Source: Peromyscus leucopus
Lineage: Eukaryota > Chordata > Mammalia > Rodentia > Cricetidae
Reading direction: 5' to 3'
DNA: 64,000 nucleotides
Assembly (NCBI RefSeq): GCF_004664715.2
Contig: NC_051082.1
Location: 10,334,498-10,398,497, forward strand
Positions 41,640 through 52,825 of the stretch are shown piece by piece. How positions within the stretch are numbered: the stretch's first letter is position 1; every line of letters begins with the position of its first letter. Below the pieces are notes generated by a model that saw only the letters and a list, made by a program, of their open reading frames with translations, was not told the DNA's origin and did not search any database. The position numbers were made by a program, and so were the translations under genes.

Positions 41640-41852
41640 TTGGGATATGGTGGAGCTGGCTACTCTTGCAGAGAACCTAGGTCCAGTTTGCAGCATTCAC
41701 ATGCTGGTTCACAACTGCCTATAACTCCAGCTCAGTTCCAGGGGGACCTACTGTCCTCTTCTCATCTCCATTGTCACCTGCACATGCGTGTTACACATAC
41801 ACATACAATTTAAAAAAAATTAACAAACATTTAATAAAAAAGAATAATAGTG
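41640..41852 (+). mobile_element. B2 SINE, diverged
   Basis: 'gggatatggtggagctggct', 'cttgcagagaacctaggtcc' and 'acatgctggttcacaactgc' are followed by an A-rich tail at about 41810-41850. Confidence 0.78.
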
Positions 41853-41854
41853 TT

Positions 41855-41997
41855 TTAGCTATACATGCTAACATACACCACACACCCTACTCCTCAAGAG
41901 GCTGAAGTAGGAGGATTACACATTTGAGACCAGCCTGGGCTACACAGCAAGTTCAAGGACAGCTTGGGTGACACACTGAGATTCTGTCTCAAAAACA
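41855..41997 (+). mobile_element. B1-family SINE, old
   Basis: 'cctcaagaggctgaagtagg', 'tttgagaccagcctgggcta' and 'gacacactgagattctgtct' give a diverged B1/proto-B1 monomer. Confidence 0.7.
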
Positions 41998-42007
41998 GAT
42001 GAATAAA

Positions 42008-42148
42008 GAAATGAGTATGATGGCACATGACTGTAATCCCAGCAATTGGGAGGCTAAGGCAGGGGCATTGCCACCTGTTTAAGACCAGTATACTCTAGAT
42101 AATTAATGACAGCATAACCTGAGCGATATAGCAATGTTTTTCAAAAGT
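42008..42148 (+). mobile_element. B1-family SINE, old
   Basis: 'agtatgatggcacatgactg', 'taatcccagcaattgggagg' and 'tttaagaccagtatactcta'. It abuts the GATA array, so its A-rich tail may have seeded the array. Confidence 0.65.
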
Positions 42149-42156
42149 CCAGTAAA

Positions 42157-42159
42157 TAA

Positions 42160-42211
<52 letters not shown>

Positions 42212-42288
42212 GATGGATGGATGGATAGATAGACAGACAGACAGACAGACAGATAGATAGATAGATAGATGGATATAGATGGATGGAT

Positions 42289-42327
<39 letters not shown>

Positions 42328-42599
42328 GGATGGATGGATAGATGGATAGACAGATAGTGGATATAGATAGATGGATGGATGAATAGATGGATATAGATGG
42401 ATGGATGGATGGATGGATGGATAGATAAATAGATGGATATAGATAGATGGATGGATGGATGGATGGATAGATGGATGGATGAGTTGATGAATGGATGGAT
42501 GGGTGGATGGATGGATAAGTAGATAGATGGATTTAGATAGATGGATAGATGGATGAGTTGATGGATGGATGGATGAATGGATGGATGAATGGATGGATG

Positions 42600-42630
<31 letters not shown>

Positions 42631-42910
42631 GGATGGATGGATGGATAGATGGATAGACAGATAGTGGATATAGATAGATGGATGGATGAATAGATGGATA
42701 TAGATGGATGGATGGATGGATGGATGGATGGATAGATAAATAGATGGATATAGATAGATGGATGGATGGATGGATGGATAGATGGATGGATGAGTTGATG
42801 AATGGATGGATGGGTGGATGGATGGATAAGTAGATAGATGGATTTAGATAGATGGATAGATGGATGAGTTGATGGATGGATGGATGAATGGATGGATGAA
42901 TGGATGGATG

Positions 42911-42953
<43 letters not shown>

Positions 42954-43233
42954 GGATGGATGGATGGATAGATGGATAGACAGATAGTGGATATAGATAG
43001 ATGGATGGATGAATAGATGGATATAGATGGATGGATGGATGGATGGATGGATGGATAGATAAATAGATGGATATAGATAGATGGATGGATGGATGGATGG
43101 ATAGATGGATGGATGAGTTGATGAATGGATGGATGGGTGGATGGATGGATAAGTAGATAGATGGATTTAGATAGATGGATAGATGGATGAGTTGATGGAT
43201 GGATGGATGAATGGATGGATGAATGGATGGATG

Positions 43234-43265
<32 letters not shown>
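42157..43265. repeat. GATA/GGAT array with three-copy higher-order unit
   Basis: About 1.1 kb of GATA, GATG, GACA and rarer units. A longer unit is repeated three times: the marker CAGATAGTGGATATAG starts at 42351, 42658 and 42981 (offsets 307 and 323), and GGATTTAGATAG-type markers at about 42529, 42840 and 43163 (offsets 311 and 323). Copies differ mainly in the number of tetranucleotides. Confidence 0.97.
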
Positions 43266-43268
<3 letters not shown>

Positions 43269-43536
43269 AAATTTGCCTTGTTGGGAAGGGGGAGGCTGGT
43301 AGATGATGGACTAGGGGAGGGAAAGAGTTCTGTTGTTCTCTGAGCTTGCCTTGTGTGCTCCCCTCCCAGCGTGTTTTAGGTAAAAGTTAAAGACATAGAA
43401 AAGGATCTCTATTGTCCTTTGATGTTTTGTGCAGGGAGCCTCGGACTACCCCCACCTCAGGGAGCCCTGTGACTCTGAGGATGACTCTTTGGACTTTACC
43501 TGTTTTTCTTACACAACTGATAGTCTATTGCCTTTA
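43266..43536. other. Unique sequence
   Basis: No repeat family or gene recognised. Confidence 0.4.
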
Positions 43537-43554
43537 AAAAAAAAAAAAAGCAAC

Positions 43555-43768
43555 ACTGGATTGGAGCGGTGGGTCAGTGGTTAGGAGCACTGGCTGCTCT
43601 TCCAGAGGACCTGGGTTCAGTTCCCAGCACCCACATGGTGGCTCACAACTGTCTGTAACTTCAGTTTCAGAGAAATCCGATGTCCCTGCAGACACTCCAT
43701 GTATGTGGTACACAGACATACATGAAAGCAAACACCCATATAATTTGCAAATAAAGAATACAATGGAG
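43555..43768 (+). mobile_element. B2 SINE
   Basis: 'ggattggagcggtgggtcag', 'gctgctcttccagaggacct' and 'cagcacccacatggtggctc'. The tail reads 'gcaaataaagaata'. A short A run precedes it at 43537-43549. Confidence 0.92.
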
Positions 43769-43854
43769 TGTGATGGTGTGGCCATACACAGCCAGCTGTG
43801 TGCGTGATAAGTCTATACCTGGTTTCTGTAGGTCTGGTGTCTCTGGTTCTTCCT

Positions 43855-44325
43855 AGGAGGGATCAGGTGAGGTTTGCCCTTCATATCTGACTTATTTTGC
43901 TTAGTGTGATGTCTTCCTCTTCTGTGAAATACCATTTTCTTACCTGTCTGACACATCTTCCTGGTCCACTCATCTGCTGAGGAATGTGTTAGCTGTGCTG
44001 GTCACCATCATGAGGACAATTACAGACATCTCCTGGAGTCTTGATTTCAATTCCTTTGTATGATCCACACTCTGAAGTAGATTTCCAGATAAATCTACCT
44101 TTTTCCAAAATGGCCTCCCCAGTTTCCATCCTCACGAGGATTTGGAGGGTTCATTGATTTCCCTCTGTGTTCTCATTAATAGTTGTCAGCCTTTTGGTGA
44201 CAGCTGTTCTGACACATCTGGATGATAACTCACTGAGGATTTGACTGATGTTTCCCTAGTATTTATTAGAAGTGTTGAGTACCTTTCTGGAGACCTGTTG
44301 GCCATTGTATGATTCATTAGGAAAA
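43855..44325 (-). mobile_element. L1 fragment (old L1M type)
   Basis: The reverse complement of the L1 ORF2 end and 3' UTR: 'cttattttgcttagtgtgat', 'cttgatttcaattcctttgt', 'tttttccaaaatggcctccc', 'actgatgtttccctagtat' and 'gacctgttggccattgtatg'. All frames are broken. Confidence 0.75.
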
Positions 44326-44340
44326 TTATATATTAAAATT

Positions 44341-44368
44341 ATCTATCACCTATCTGTCTATCTATCTG

Positions 44369-44428
<60 letters not shown>
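44341..44428. repeat. (TATC)n microsatellite
   Basis: About 20 TATC/TGTC units between the L1 fragment and a reverse B1. Confidence 0.97.
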
Positions 44429-44429
<1 letters not shown>

Positions 44430-44565
44430 GAGGCAAGATATCATGTAATCCAGCCTGGCTTCAGACTCACTCTATGTAGCCAAGGCTGGCACTGAACTCC
44501 TAATCCTCCTGTCTCAACCTACCAAATGCTGGGACTGTAGGTGGGTACCACTGGGCCCAGCTTAT
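44430..44565 (-). mobile_element. B1-family SINE
   Basis: 'tcatgtaatccagcctggct', 'ctatgtagccaaggctggca' and 'gctgggactgtaggtgggta' form a diverged reverse B1. Confidence 0.75.
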
Positions 44566-44996
44566 TCATGTATTTTTCAATTGGTGCCAAATAACCAGGT
44601 GCGCTTATAGAGGACAATGTAAAAGTTAAATAAATATATAAGCTTCTAGGACGGAGCAATCCCTTCATTAGCACGGCGTCTCCCTAGACATTGACCATTT
44701 TTCCTGTTGGGGATCTTCTGGTTCTTTCTCCTGGTTCTTTCTAAAACAGCTGACAAGTTGCCATGAACTCCCCCTTCATCTCTGCTGCAGAGCACAGAAC
44801 TCCATTCCTCCATCCACCTGGATGTTGGTACTTGCCATCCCATTTCCCTGTATCCTCCAGCAATGAGCATCCTTCTCTTCTAACGCATCACTTTTCTAAT
44901 TTCCACACATGACCAAGAGAACACGGATGTTTGTCTTTCCCCATCAGAGTGCCCTCCAGCTCCATCCAAAAGCCCCCCCCCCATGACAGAATTGCG

Positions 44997-44997
<1 letters not shown>
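44566..44997. other. Unique sequence
   Basis: No family recognised. C run at 44974-44982. Confidence 0.4.

Positions 44998-44998
<1 letters not shown>

Positions 44999-45034
<36 letters not shown>
44999..45034. repeat. Poly(T) tract
   Basis: An uninterrupted T run of about 36 bases with no SINE body recognised on either side. Confidence 0.97.
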
Positions 45035-46945
45035 CTGTGCTGGGCCCTCTGTAAAATCGGATTCTTCCTTCTTTTGTTTCAGGAAATAGTCTCTAGAGCT
45101 GCCGTGGGCCTGGGTCCCTGAAGGGGCTGCATGGAGGAGAGTGCCTGGACATCCTCCCCCAAGCTCCATACTGCTCGTGTTCAGGACACAGAGTCACTGA
45201 ACTTCCAGGGAAATAGATTATAGTGCAGCCTAACCTCTCCTGACCCATCCATCTCCCAACACCACAAATTCACCCTCCCAAGGGGATCTTTGTTGAAGTC
45301 AAGGTTTTCCTGGATTACATCCATCCTCCAGTTAGCCACCTCCTACCCATCCCCCACAAATCCTTCTAGTCTGTGACACCTTCCCTGATAGTCCCCCCGT
45401 CCACATGATCTCTTCCTGTCAAGCATTCATTTCACAGGTATTTCATGGGTATTTATTATGTAACAACTAGATCCAGTAACAGTGAGCGGGCCTACGCAAT
45501 AAGACAGATAAAGGACCTGTTTCCAGGCTTCTGGGCCCCTGCACTTTTATTTTTCTCAATGTGTTTATACGCGCCTGGACATTTACAGCTTTACAAGGTT
45601 TTGGCAGACCCGAGTGGATGCCTTTGTTCTTAAAGAATCTTCTATTTTCTTTTCCCTCTCTTCCCCTGTCTCTACAACTTGTTGCCTTGGGCTGTCAAAT
45701 AAACACATTGCTAGGAAGGTCACCTAGCCCTCGGGTGCGCTCTCCCCATCGAGGAGCTGGATCCTCCACCAAGGGGCATCATCACCATGGAATGCTGTCC
45801 AGGTTCTGCTCTGGGTGCGGACTCCCATCACCCTCAGGCCTGTTCAGAGTCAGCCCCTTGGCATTCTGAAGCAATGCTGATCTGTGGGGAGGAAGCTTGT
45901 CTTGGCATCGTCACTCGCCATGTGGGGGCTGTCTGCCAATGCTCACAATGTCAAGGTCCCGGGGTTTGCTACTTAGAGCCAGTCTCCTGCTAGAGAAGGC
46001 CCTATAGGTTAAGCTAGTCTTGACTGGTTTTGATATTCCTTCCAGCTGAAAGTGGAACTGGATGTCGGAGTTGAAAAATAAATCACGGTCCTCAGAGCTC
46101 AGACTGAGAGAATGACACACATTGAGAAGGGAGCAGAGCCCAAGCACGGAGCTGGCACTCGCTCTTTCTTCCACACAGCCCTGTTTTTGAGACACCAGCT
46201 GCCCCAGGCTCCCACTGAGCTGTGAGTGAGTGTCTGTGTCCTGGTGATGGACAAATGAGGCCAATCATCCCTTTCTAGGTGTCTGAGACTGAGGAGCTTC
46301 TGAACCACTGGAAGCTGGATGCCACATTGGGATTCATGGACCATGTTGTCAGGGTAGAGTACCAGCCTCCCTTGTTCTGTGGGGGCTCTAGCTTCATCCC
46401 CTTGGACACTGGGGTTGGTGGAAGAAGAACTCACAGCCACGAGATGCCAAGGCCAGGAGCCTGGTGATATCAGGGTCCTCCTTCTGCTCTCATCTGGGCC
46501 AAAGATTCTTCCAAAGCAAAGTGGAGTTGCTTTGGGCGAGCACTGGTCTGCCATATGTCAGCCTTGACAGCTGAGCCCAGTCCAAGAGAGATTTGCCAAT
46601 CCTGGGACTTTGTGCAAAAAAAAAAAAAAAAATACTTCTCAGATGGAGCCATGCATTGATATTATTCTTCTGGAGACTTTTGAGAAGCAGACACAGGCCT
46701 TCATCAGCCGGTGGGAAGAGGAATGAATCACTGCTGAGCCAGGAGGACTGCCTGGGGTCTGTGAAGAAATGCCACTTGTGGGACCAGCCCAGTTTCCGTG
46801 TCTAATGAGCCATAATTGTCACCTGGGTCACTTTGAGGTCATTCCCATCGGTGTCTCCCATGCAATTAGCTACCAATCCTCCTGAAAGATTTGTGGGGTG
46901 ATTTGACTCCCCACTTTTTAAAAAAATGAGTCTTTAATACTCTGA
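45035..46945. other. Unique sequence
   Basis: About 1.9 kb, repeat-poor. 45430-45520 ('gggtatttattatgtaacaa', 'gataaaggacctgtttccag') weakly resembles an ancient L2/MIR-type end. A run at 46615-46632. Frames of up to 151 codons show no domain. Confidence 0.4.
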
Positions 46946-46949
46946 AAAA

Positions 46950-47150
46950 AATTTAATTACTTTTATCCATTTATTTATTTATTCTGAGCAGGGTTGCTAT
47001 CACACACGTGTGGAGCTCAGGGGACTACTTGTAGAAGTTGGTTTTCTCCTTCCACACTGTGGGACCCCAGGAACCCAACCTCAGGTCGTCAGGCTTGGTA
47101 GCAAGCATCTTTAACTGTTGAACCATCTTATCATCCCACTCCTTGTCAAC
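46950..47150 (-). mobile_element. tRNA-derived B3-superfamily SINE
   Basis: 'gtagaagttggttttctcct', 'acctcaggtcgtcaggcttg', 'gtagcaagcatctttaactg' and 'gaaccatcttatcatcccac' are a reverse SINE head. Confidence 0.7.
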
Positions 47151-47527
47151 TGCCATCCTAACGATGATCCTTTATAGGCAGCTTATAGAGGTTGGCTGAA
47201 GATCCTCCACACACTTATTTGGGGCAATGGCAGCAGGCACAGTGGCCTACATAATACATACGGTGTACACATATGTGTACGATACAGGTCCAGCATCATG
47301 GCTTGCAGGAATGACAGGAGAGTCTCAAAGTCCGTTTGGATTGGGTAGAGGAGGCTCCCTGGACTGAGACAAGTCTTGAGACCAATCATAGCTCCACAGA
47401 AAAAAGATGCAAAGATTTCTCTGTGATGCCTGCTGTGGATGGGGCAATGGAGAGCTATGGTATATAAGCCAAACACTTTTACAGTCCAATTGGGAGAAAC
47501 CCGAGTCTCAAATGAAAATTAGTCACG
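47151..47527. other. Unique sequence
   Basis: No repeat family or gene recognised. Confidence 0.4.
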
Positions 47528-47740
47528 GATCTGAGGAGAGAGCCATAGGCCATGCAAACATGGGGGGGGGGTGAGTTTAATCCCCAAAACGTACATTAAA
47601 AAATAAAATAAAGGAATGGTGATGCACACCTATAGTCCCAGGGCTGGGTAGGCAGAGATGGGAGGGTCGATAGTACCTGAAGAACGGTGCCTGAGGTTGA
47701 CCTCTGGCTTCATATGCTTATACACAGACAAAAATACATA
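47528..47740 (+). mobile_element. B3-superfamily SINE, diverged
   Basis: 'ggatctgaggagagagccat', a G run at 47562-47571, 'gatgcacacctatagtccca' and 'gaggttgacctctggcttca' in B3 order. Confidence 0.55.
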
Positions 47741-47884
47741 GAAGTTAGCCAGGATGGGATAGCATGTTACAAGGTTGGCATCAGTCTGAAGTTTTCCCAG
47801 GATGTTAGATTTCGCTTGCCCAGGAGAGAAAGCAAACCAAGCAAGAAGTCTATATCTCACATGGAGGTGGTGCCTGGGTAGGTG

Positions 47885-48192
47885 TTAGGTATGGGTACTT
47901 GCTTTGCAAGCAAGAGTACTTGAGTTCAAATCTCCAGCATCCACATCAAAGCCAGGCATGGCTACCTGTAATCCCAGCATGGCAGAGCAGAGACAGGGAG
48001 ATCCTGGAAGCTCGCTGACCAGCCAACCTAGCCAAAATGACAAGCTTCCCATTCAGTGAGAGACCCTGCCTCAAGGCAATAATGTGGAGAGCAACAGAGG
48101 AAAAAGGCAGACAGCTAATGTCTTGCTCTGACCTCTGCATGTGAGTGAGAACACTCAGTCTATACACCCACATGCAGGCAGCGCACACCACA

Positions 48193-48237
<45 letters not shown>
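47885..48237 (+). mobile_element. B3 SINE with (CA)n tail
   Basis: 'gagtacttgagttcaaatct', 'ccagcatccacatcaaagcc', 'gctgaccagccaacctagcc' and 'tcagtgagagaccctgcctc' give a full-length B3. (CA)n lies at 48195-48237, then CAAA units. Confidence 0.8.
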
Positions 48238-48241
<4 letters not shown>

Positions 48242-48805
48242 AACAAAACAGATAACCAAAATAGCTAGAAAAAAAAACAGGAAAAGAAAGACAAGAAGAG
48301 ACAAAACTGCATGTGCACACAGTGAGTTTGGACTGACAGCTTCCATCAGTGTTGACGGACCAACACAGCTTGGTCCATTTTTCAAGCCAAGCCATCCCAC
48401 TCTTCTCTTTGCGAACACCCCAGATGCTTAGATTCTCCTTGCAGGGCAAAAACTACTGGTCTTTTACAAGCCCTGGGAACATCTTAAATTCTCTCAGTTG
48501 GATTAATTTTGTTGTGTCATGAGATGATGGGTCCCAGGGGACCCCAAGGATGGAGGATGTGGACTTCCTGTTTGCTGTGGTGAGCTTGGGATTTCTCTGG
48601 GATGTTATACTTCTCAATCCATCACTGTGGGCATGCCTTCTCCCTGGCCTGCAGGAGCCACTGAGAAACAAATATGGGGAAGCAGCAGCTCTTAGTGTGA
48701 AGAGCAGGGAGGGATGAAGTGTATTTGTTTGTGTTTGAGCCCTGGAAGTCTCACATTCATGCATTTCTGGGTATGCATGCAATGTATCATGCATAAATTG
48801 ATGCT
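48238..48805. other. Unique sequence
   Basis: A-rich at 48238-48310 (extended B3 tail), otherwise unrecognised. Confidence 0.4.
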
Positions 48806-48807
48806 TT

Positions 48808-48980
48808 TAAAACAATTATTTTCTGGGCATTGGTGTGAAGGTGTCAGATCCCCTGGAACTGGAGTTACAGACAGATGTGAGCTGTCTGATGTGAGCACCA
48901 TGTGGGTGCTGGGAATTGAACCCAGGTCCTCAGGAAGAGCAGCCAGTGCTCTTAACCACTGAACCATCTCTCCAGTCCTG
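48808..48980 (-). mobile_element. B2 SINE
   Basis: A clean reverse B2: 'gtgggtgctgggaattgaac', 'ccaggtcctcaggaagagca', 'gccagtgctcttaaccactg' and 'aaccatctctccagtcct'. Confidence 0.93.
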
Positions 48981-49073
48981 TGATTTGATTCTTAATCTGG
49001 GCATCACATCAGTTATTGTGAAAGAAGAGGCCAATTGAGGCAGCCTGGTATGCAACCCAGACAAATTATTGCA

Positions 49074-49074
<1 letters not shown>

Positions 49075-49117
<43 letters not shown>

Positions 49118-49318
49118 TGTGTGCACTTGTAAGTGTGCACATGTATGTGTATGCATGTGACTGAATGCTCCAGTGCATCCACTGAGTACATCTAGTGATC
49201 ATGGCTGGAGGTCGAGTCTTTCCTCTCCCTCCCTCATATGGGACTTGGAGGAGAATGTCTCAAGCTATCAGGGTTGGTGGAAGCACCTTTACCCACCCAG
49301 CCATGATGCTGGCCCCAG
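49075..49318 (-). mobile_element. tRNA-derived B3-superfamily SINE with (GT)n
   Basis: (GT)n at 49075-49123 is the reverse tail. The head on the plus strand reads 'ggtggaagcacctttaccca' and 'cccagccatgatgctggccc'. Confidence 0.65.
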
Positions 49319-49329
49319 CAGCTCTTCCT

Positions 49330-49575
49330 CTTTAAGATGTTTTTCTTTGTACTTTTGTGTCTGTATGCATCTGTGTGCATGTGCACTTACACACAGGTGC
49401 CTGTGGAGGCCAGAAGAGAGCATTGGATACCCTGGAACTGGAGCAATTTTAATTATTAATATATTAAAATAGGCAATTTTAATCCCCTGGTGCAGGTACT
49501 GAAAAGTGAATTCCAGTCCTCTGTAAGAGCAGCAGGTGCTCTTAATGCCTGAGCCATCTCCACATCCCTCAGAGA
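49330..49575 (-). mobile_element. B2 SINE with small internal insertion
   Basis: 'gaggccagaagagagcattg', 'accctggaactggagcaatt', 'gtgctcttaatgcctgagcc' and 'atctccacatccct' are reverse B2. A 40-base AT-rich self-complementary stretch at 49445-49485 interrupts it. Confidence 0.8.
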
Positions 49576-49653
49576 CTCTTCTGGGGGTTTTGCTTCTATC
49601 AGGAGCTTCAGCTTGGCTGTGTATGAGGTCTGACATAGAAGCACTAGATGAAG

Positions 49654-49933
49654 TGTTAATCTAGTTAATCTTTAGCAATAAAAATATTTGGACTCAATTA
49701 TCAGGGTAAGAACCTGAAAGATCAGAGAAGTAGGGATCAGTCGCCAGTTGCATCCTACCTCTACTGTTTCTCAGTCCAAAAGGCTGAACTCCTCTCTCAG
49801 TCCTACCTTACTATTTCCTGTCTCCTCTCTGTCTACAGTCCTCCAAACCTCTATGGTTGGCTAGTGGCTAGCTCTGCCCTCTGACTCCAAGCAAGCTTTA
49901 TTTGTCAGAACACCATCAAAATATTACACAACA
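49654..49933 (-). mobile_element. ERV LTR (3' LTR, class II-like)
   Basis: On the minus strand the LTR begins TGTTGTGTAATATTTTG at 49933, directly after a purine tract (49934-49947, minus strand CAAAAAGGGGGAAA) that fits a polypurine tract. 'cctgtctcctctctgtctac' and 'ggctagtggctagctctgcc' are typical of this rodent family. The opposite end is TGTTAATC near 49654 (plus). The far side of the element is missing. Confidence 0.7.
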
Positions 49934-50016
49934 TTTCCCCCTTTTTGTCTAACTAAAAAGTGAAGGTTTTAACTAACATAGTAAAACTATATACAATAAG
50001 TACAGTAACTATAAAG

Positions 50017-50018
<2 letters not shown>
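49934..50018 (-). mobile_element. ERV internal remnant with polypurine tract
   Basis: About 85 bases upstream of the 3' LTR on the minus strand: the purine tract plus an AT-rich segment ('ttagttaaaaccttcac'). A GT array cuts it off. No retroviral reading frame remains. Confidence 0.6.

Positions 50019-50066
<48 letters not shown>
50019..50066. repeat. (GT)n microsatellite
   Basis: About 23 perfect GT units between the ERV remnant and a reverse B3. Confidence 0.97.
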
Positions 50067-50068
<2 letters not shown>

Positions 50069-50320
50069 CTGGATGTGAACATTCCAAGGCACACATGTAG
50101 AGGAAGGAGGTCATCCTCATCTTCCACCTTGTTTGAGACAAGGTCTCTCTTCATTGTTCACCCCCTGTATCCTGGCTAGCTGACCCACAAGATTCTGGGT
50201 ATTCACCTGCCTCCATCTCCCATCTCACCATAGCAGCACAGATTCCAGGCACATCCAATTTAATGTAGGTTCTGGAGCTTTGGACTCAGGTCGCTATATC
50301 TGCACAGCAAGAGCCCAGAG
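50067..50320 (-). mobile_element. B3-superfamily SINE
   Basis: 'tttgagacaaggtctctctt', 'tcctggctagctgacccaca', 'cacctgcctccatctcccat' and 'tggactcaggtcgctatatc' run as a reverse B3 from tail to head. Confidence 0.65.
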
Positions 50321-50411
50321 GCACATGGAGAGAGGCAGGAGGGGGATGTGCACAGCCTAGGGCCTGCCATCTTCATTGTCTCTACACAGTAAGCATAGGA
50401 CAGCCTCACAT

Positions 50412-50782
50412 TGTAGGTAGATTTTTCTGTCCCTCCTGCTGACTCCCAAATCATGACATGGAGACTTATTAATTATAAAAGCTCAGCTGATAGCTTAGGC
50501 TTGTTTCTTACTAGCTTTTATAAACCATCTAAATTAACCCATTTCTATTCTAAGTGTTGCCATGTGACTCATGGCTTTTACCTTTTTTTCTTTACATGTC
50601 TGTTCCCTCTAATCCACTGGTGACTCCAGCCTTCTTCTTCCCAGAGTTCTCTCTGTCTGGCTCTCCTACCTATACTCCTTGTCTAACTAATGGCCATTTA
50701 GCTTTTTATTAAACTAATTAGAAGCCACCTTGGCAAAGACCCATCTTCACAGTGTAAAAAAAAAAAAAATTATTCCATAACA
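50412..50782 (-). mobile_element. Solo LTR of a rodent ERV (mys-like, second copy)
   Basis: 371 bp. On the minus strand it starts TGTTATGGAATAAT and ends TCTACCTACA, the same family as 6728-7047. Flanks 'tcacat' (50406-50411) and 'tcagat' (50783-50788) match 5 of 6. A T-run on the minus strand near its start (50757-50770 A run on plus) is copy-specific. No internal region. Confidence 0.85.
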
Positions 50783-50788
50783 TCAGAT

Positions 50789-52275
50789 GCTGTGACTCTC
50801 AGACTTGAGCCCCAGAGTTTCCCAATGTGTGACTCTAAGGAAGCTCTTCCAACTGGATTGAACAGACTGGGTTGTCTATTTTGTCCCCTGTAACCTCCAG
50901 GTCACATTGGTGTCTAGCTTGAGAGGTTATTATGATGGCCAATGGGATGGATGCCAAGGGTGTATTGGATGATACTCATTAAATACATGTTGTTTGGATT
51001 ACCAGAACTGGACACCATGGGACACAGGCCCCTGGCATCATCCCCACAGAGGGGGTGGGCAGAGTTTCTATGAAGTCAAGCTTCCAGCCGAACATGAGAC
51101 TATGGACCCAGATGCTGAGGAAGGTCAGCTTGACTCCATTAGTCCCCGGGATCACCCACATAGTTCAAAGGAAACCCAAGGTTGCTCAATAAGGCCGGTG
51201 ACTGTCCCACAAGAGCCTGGAATTCCAATGTGCTCTGGAGCAGGAGGAGGTGGTGGGACTGAACTCTCCAGGCATGGTTTGGAAGCTGACAGTGTGCCAA
51301 GGCTGGGAAGAGGTACCAAGGTTGCTGAGATGTGGGCCACGGGCACTGAATTCAGAGAACTTGCCGTCTGGTGGGATAAGACATGGACACCCACTATTAG
51401 AAGGAATATTTAATTTTTACTTTATTGTTTTGGTAAGATTTTAATGAGATTATGAAAAGAACAATAAAAACTGAAACAATAAAATGTGTTAAATGCAAAA
51501 TAAAATATACATAGCCAAGAAGAGGGAAAACAAGAGACATATGGGAGAATAGGGTATACCATGCAGCCTGTGGTTCAAAGAACAACGGTAGACTAGCTCT
51601 GCAGTCCTGGGTCAGCTTCTGCCCAGACAGCAGAGTGAGCTTGGGATAATGATCCTCTCACTATGTCTCCACTTCATCCCTAATTTGGGAAGAGCTCTTG
51701 CCCAGGGCTTTTATGATGGAGGGATCCCAGAAGAGTCATACAGCCTCTCCTACATCAGACGTGCCTTTGAGCTGCGGGGATGCAGTCTCTGTGATGGGAG
51801 AAACTTGCTTTCTCACTCACCCCTGTGTCCTAAAGACCTCCAGAGAGATGGAACTGTTGATACACAGACACGGAGGACATGGGGAATTCACACACATGGG
51901 TGAAGTCTAGTTGACTCTCACCCAAGTAAAAGACCTTTTACTTAAACTGGTAGCTCACACTTAGCTAAAGTGAGTGATATAGATGGTTGGTGAGGCATAA
52001 AGCATATTGAGAAAATAAAGAAACAGCTAGGGAAGATCTAGAATGGTATTTGGAGGGAGAACACAGTGTCTCCTGTTAAAAATCAGCTGGGCAGGTGTGC
52101 GAATATGTCTATTTCTGCTGACTGCTTATTCTATCCTCCTCTCCTACTTGATCCCTAACTGAGCCCTCACATGCACAGGTGTACCTGTGGTGGCAAATAC
52201 AGTCACATCCAATAGCTAGACAACAACCCCCCACTACCACTAAATTTAGGCACAAATTCAGGACACCCAGCCGAT

Positions 52276-52279
<4 letters not shown>
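50789..52279. other. Unique sequence
   Basis: About 1.5 kb with no recognised repeat. AT-rich at 51405-51510. A 139-codon frame at 50994-51413 has no domain and no splice context. No gene called. Confidence 0.4.

Positions 52280-52316
<37 letters not shown>
52280..52316. repeat. Poly(A) tract
   Basis: 37 uninterrupted A with no recognisable SINE or processed-transcript body upstream. Confidence 0.97.
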
Positions 52317-52320
<4 letters not shown>

Positions 52321-52429
52321 CTTACTTGCTTCCATAATTCCGTCCCTTTCTCCTCCATGGAGTTTGGGGTCGTTATTAGATATTTAGACCAACTCAGGCA
52401 GGAAAACAGGGTCCACTGATTCCAGTTTC

Positions 52430-52825
52430 TCTGCTGCTGCTGTGGGATGATAAGCAACTCAGGAGAAAAGGGGTTTCTTTCCGCTCACAGTTCTACGTTA
52501 CAGTCTGTCACAGCAGGGAAGTCACACAGGCAGGCGCTAGAAGCTGTTGGTCCCATTGTGTCCGCAGTTGAGAGCAGAGAGAAACGAATGAACGTATGCA
52601 TGCTCACTGGCTTGCTTGTGCTCAGCCTGATTTCTCCACCGTCACACAGTTCAGGACATCTCTGGCTAGGGGATGGTGCCGCCCATGGTGGGCTGGGTCT
52701 TCCCACATCAGTGAACTCACTTAAGACAATCCCCCACAGACATGTCCACAGGTCAACCCAATGTAGTGTCTCTCTTTTCAGGTGACTCTAGGCTGTGTCA
52801 AGCGGACAATTAACACCCACACCCT
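52430..52825 (-). mobile_element. MaLR-type LTR
   Basis: 'gtcacagcagggaagtcaca', 'ggatggtgccgcccatggtg', 'ggctgggtcttcccacatca', 'aatcccccacagacatgtcc' and 'gtgtcaagcggacaattaac' are the reverse complement of the MaLR lineage seen forward at 56243. Confidence 0.75.

Noticed and set aside
42157..43265. CRISPR-like or centromeric satellite array
   Set aside because: Tetranucleotide composition with imperfect higher-order copies. No spacers, no alpha-satellite-like monomer.
45430..45520. L2 or MIR fragment
   Set aside because: Only a short resemblance ('gtatttattatgtaac' and 'gataaaggacctg') is visible, too weak without alignment.
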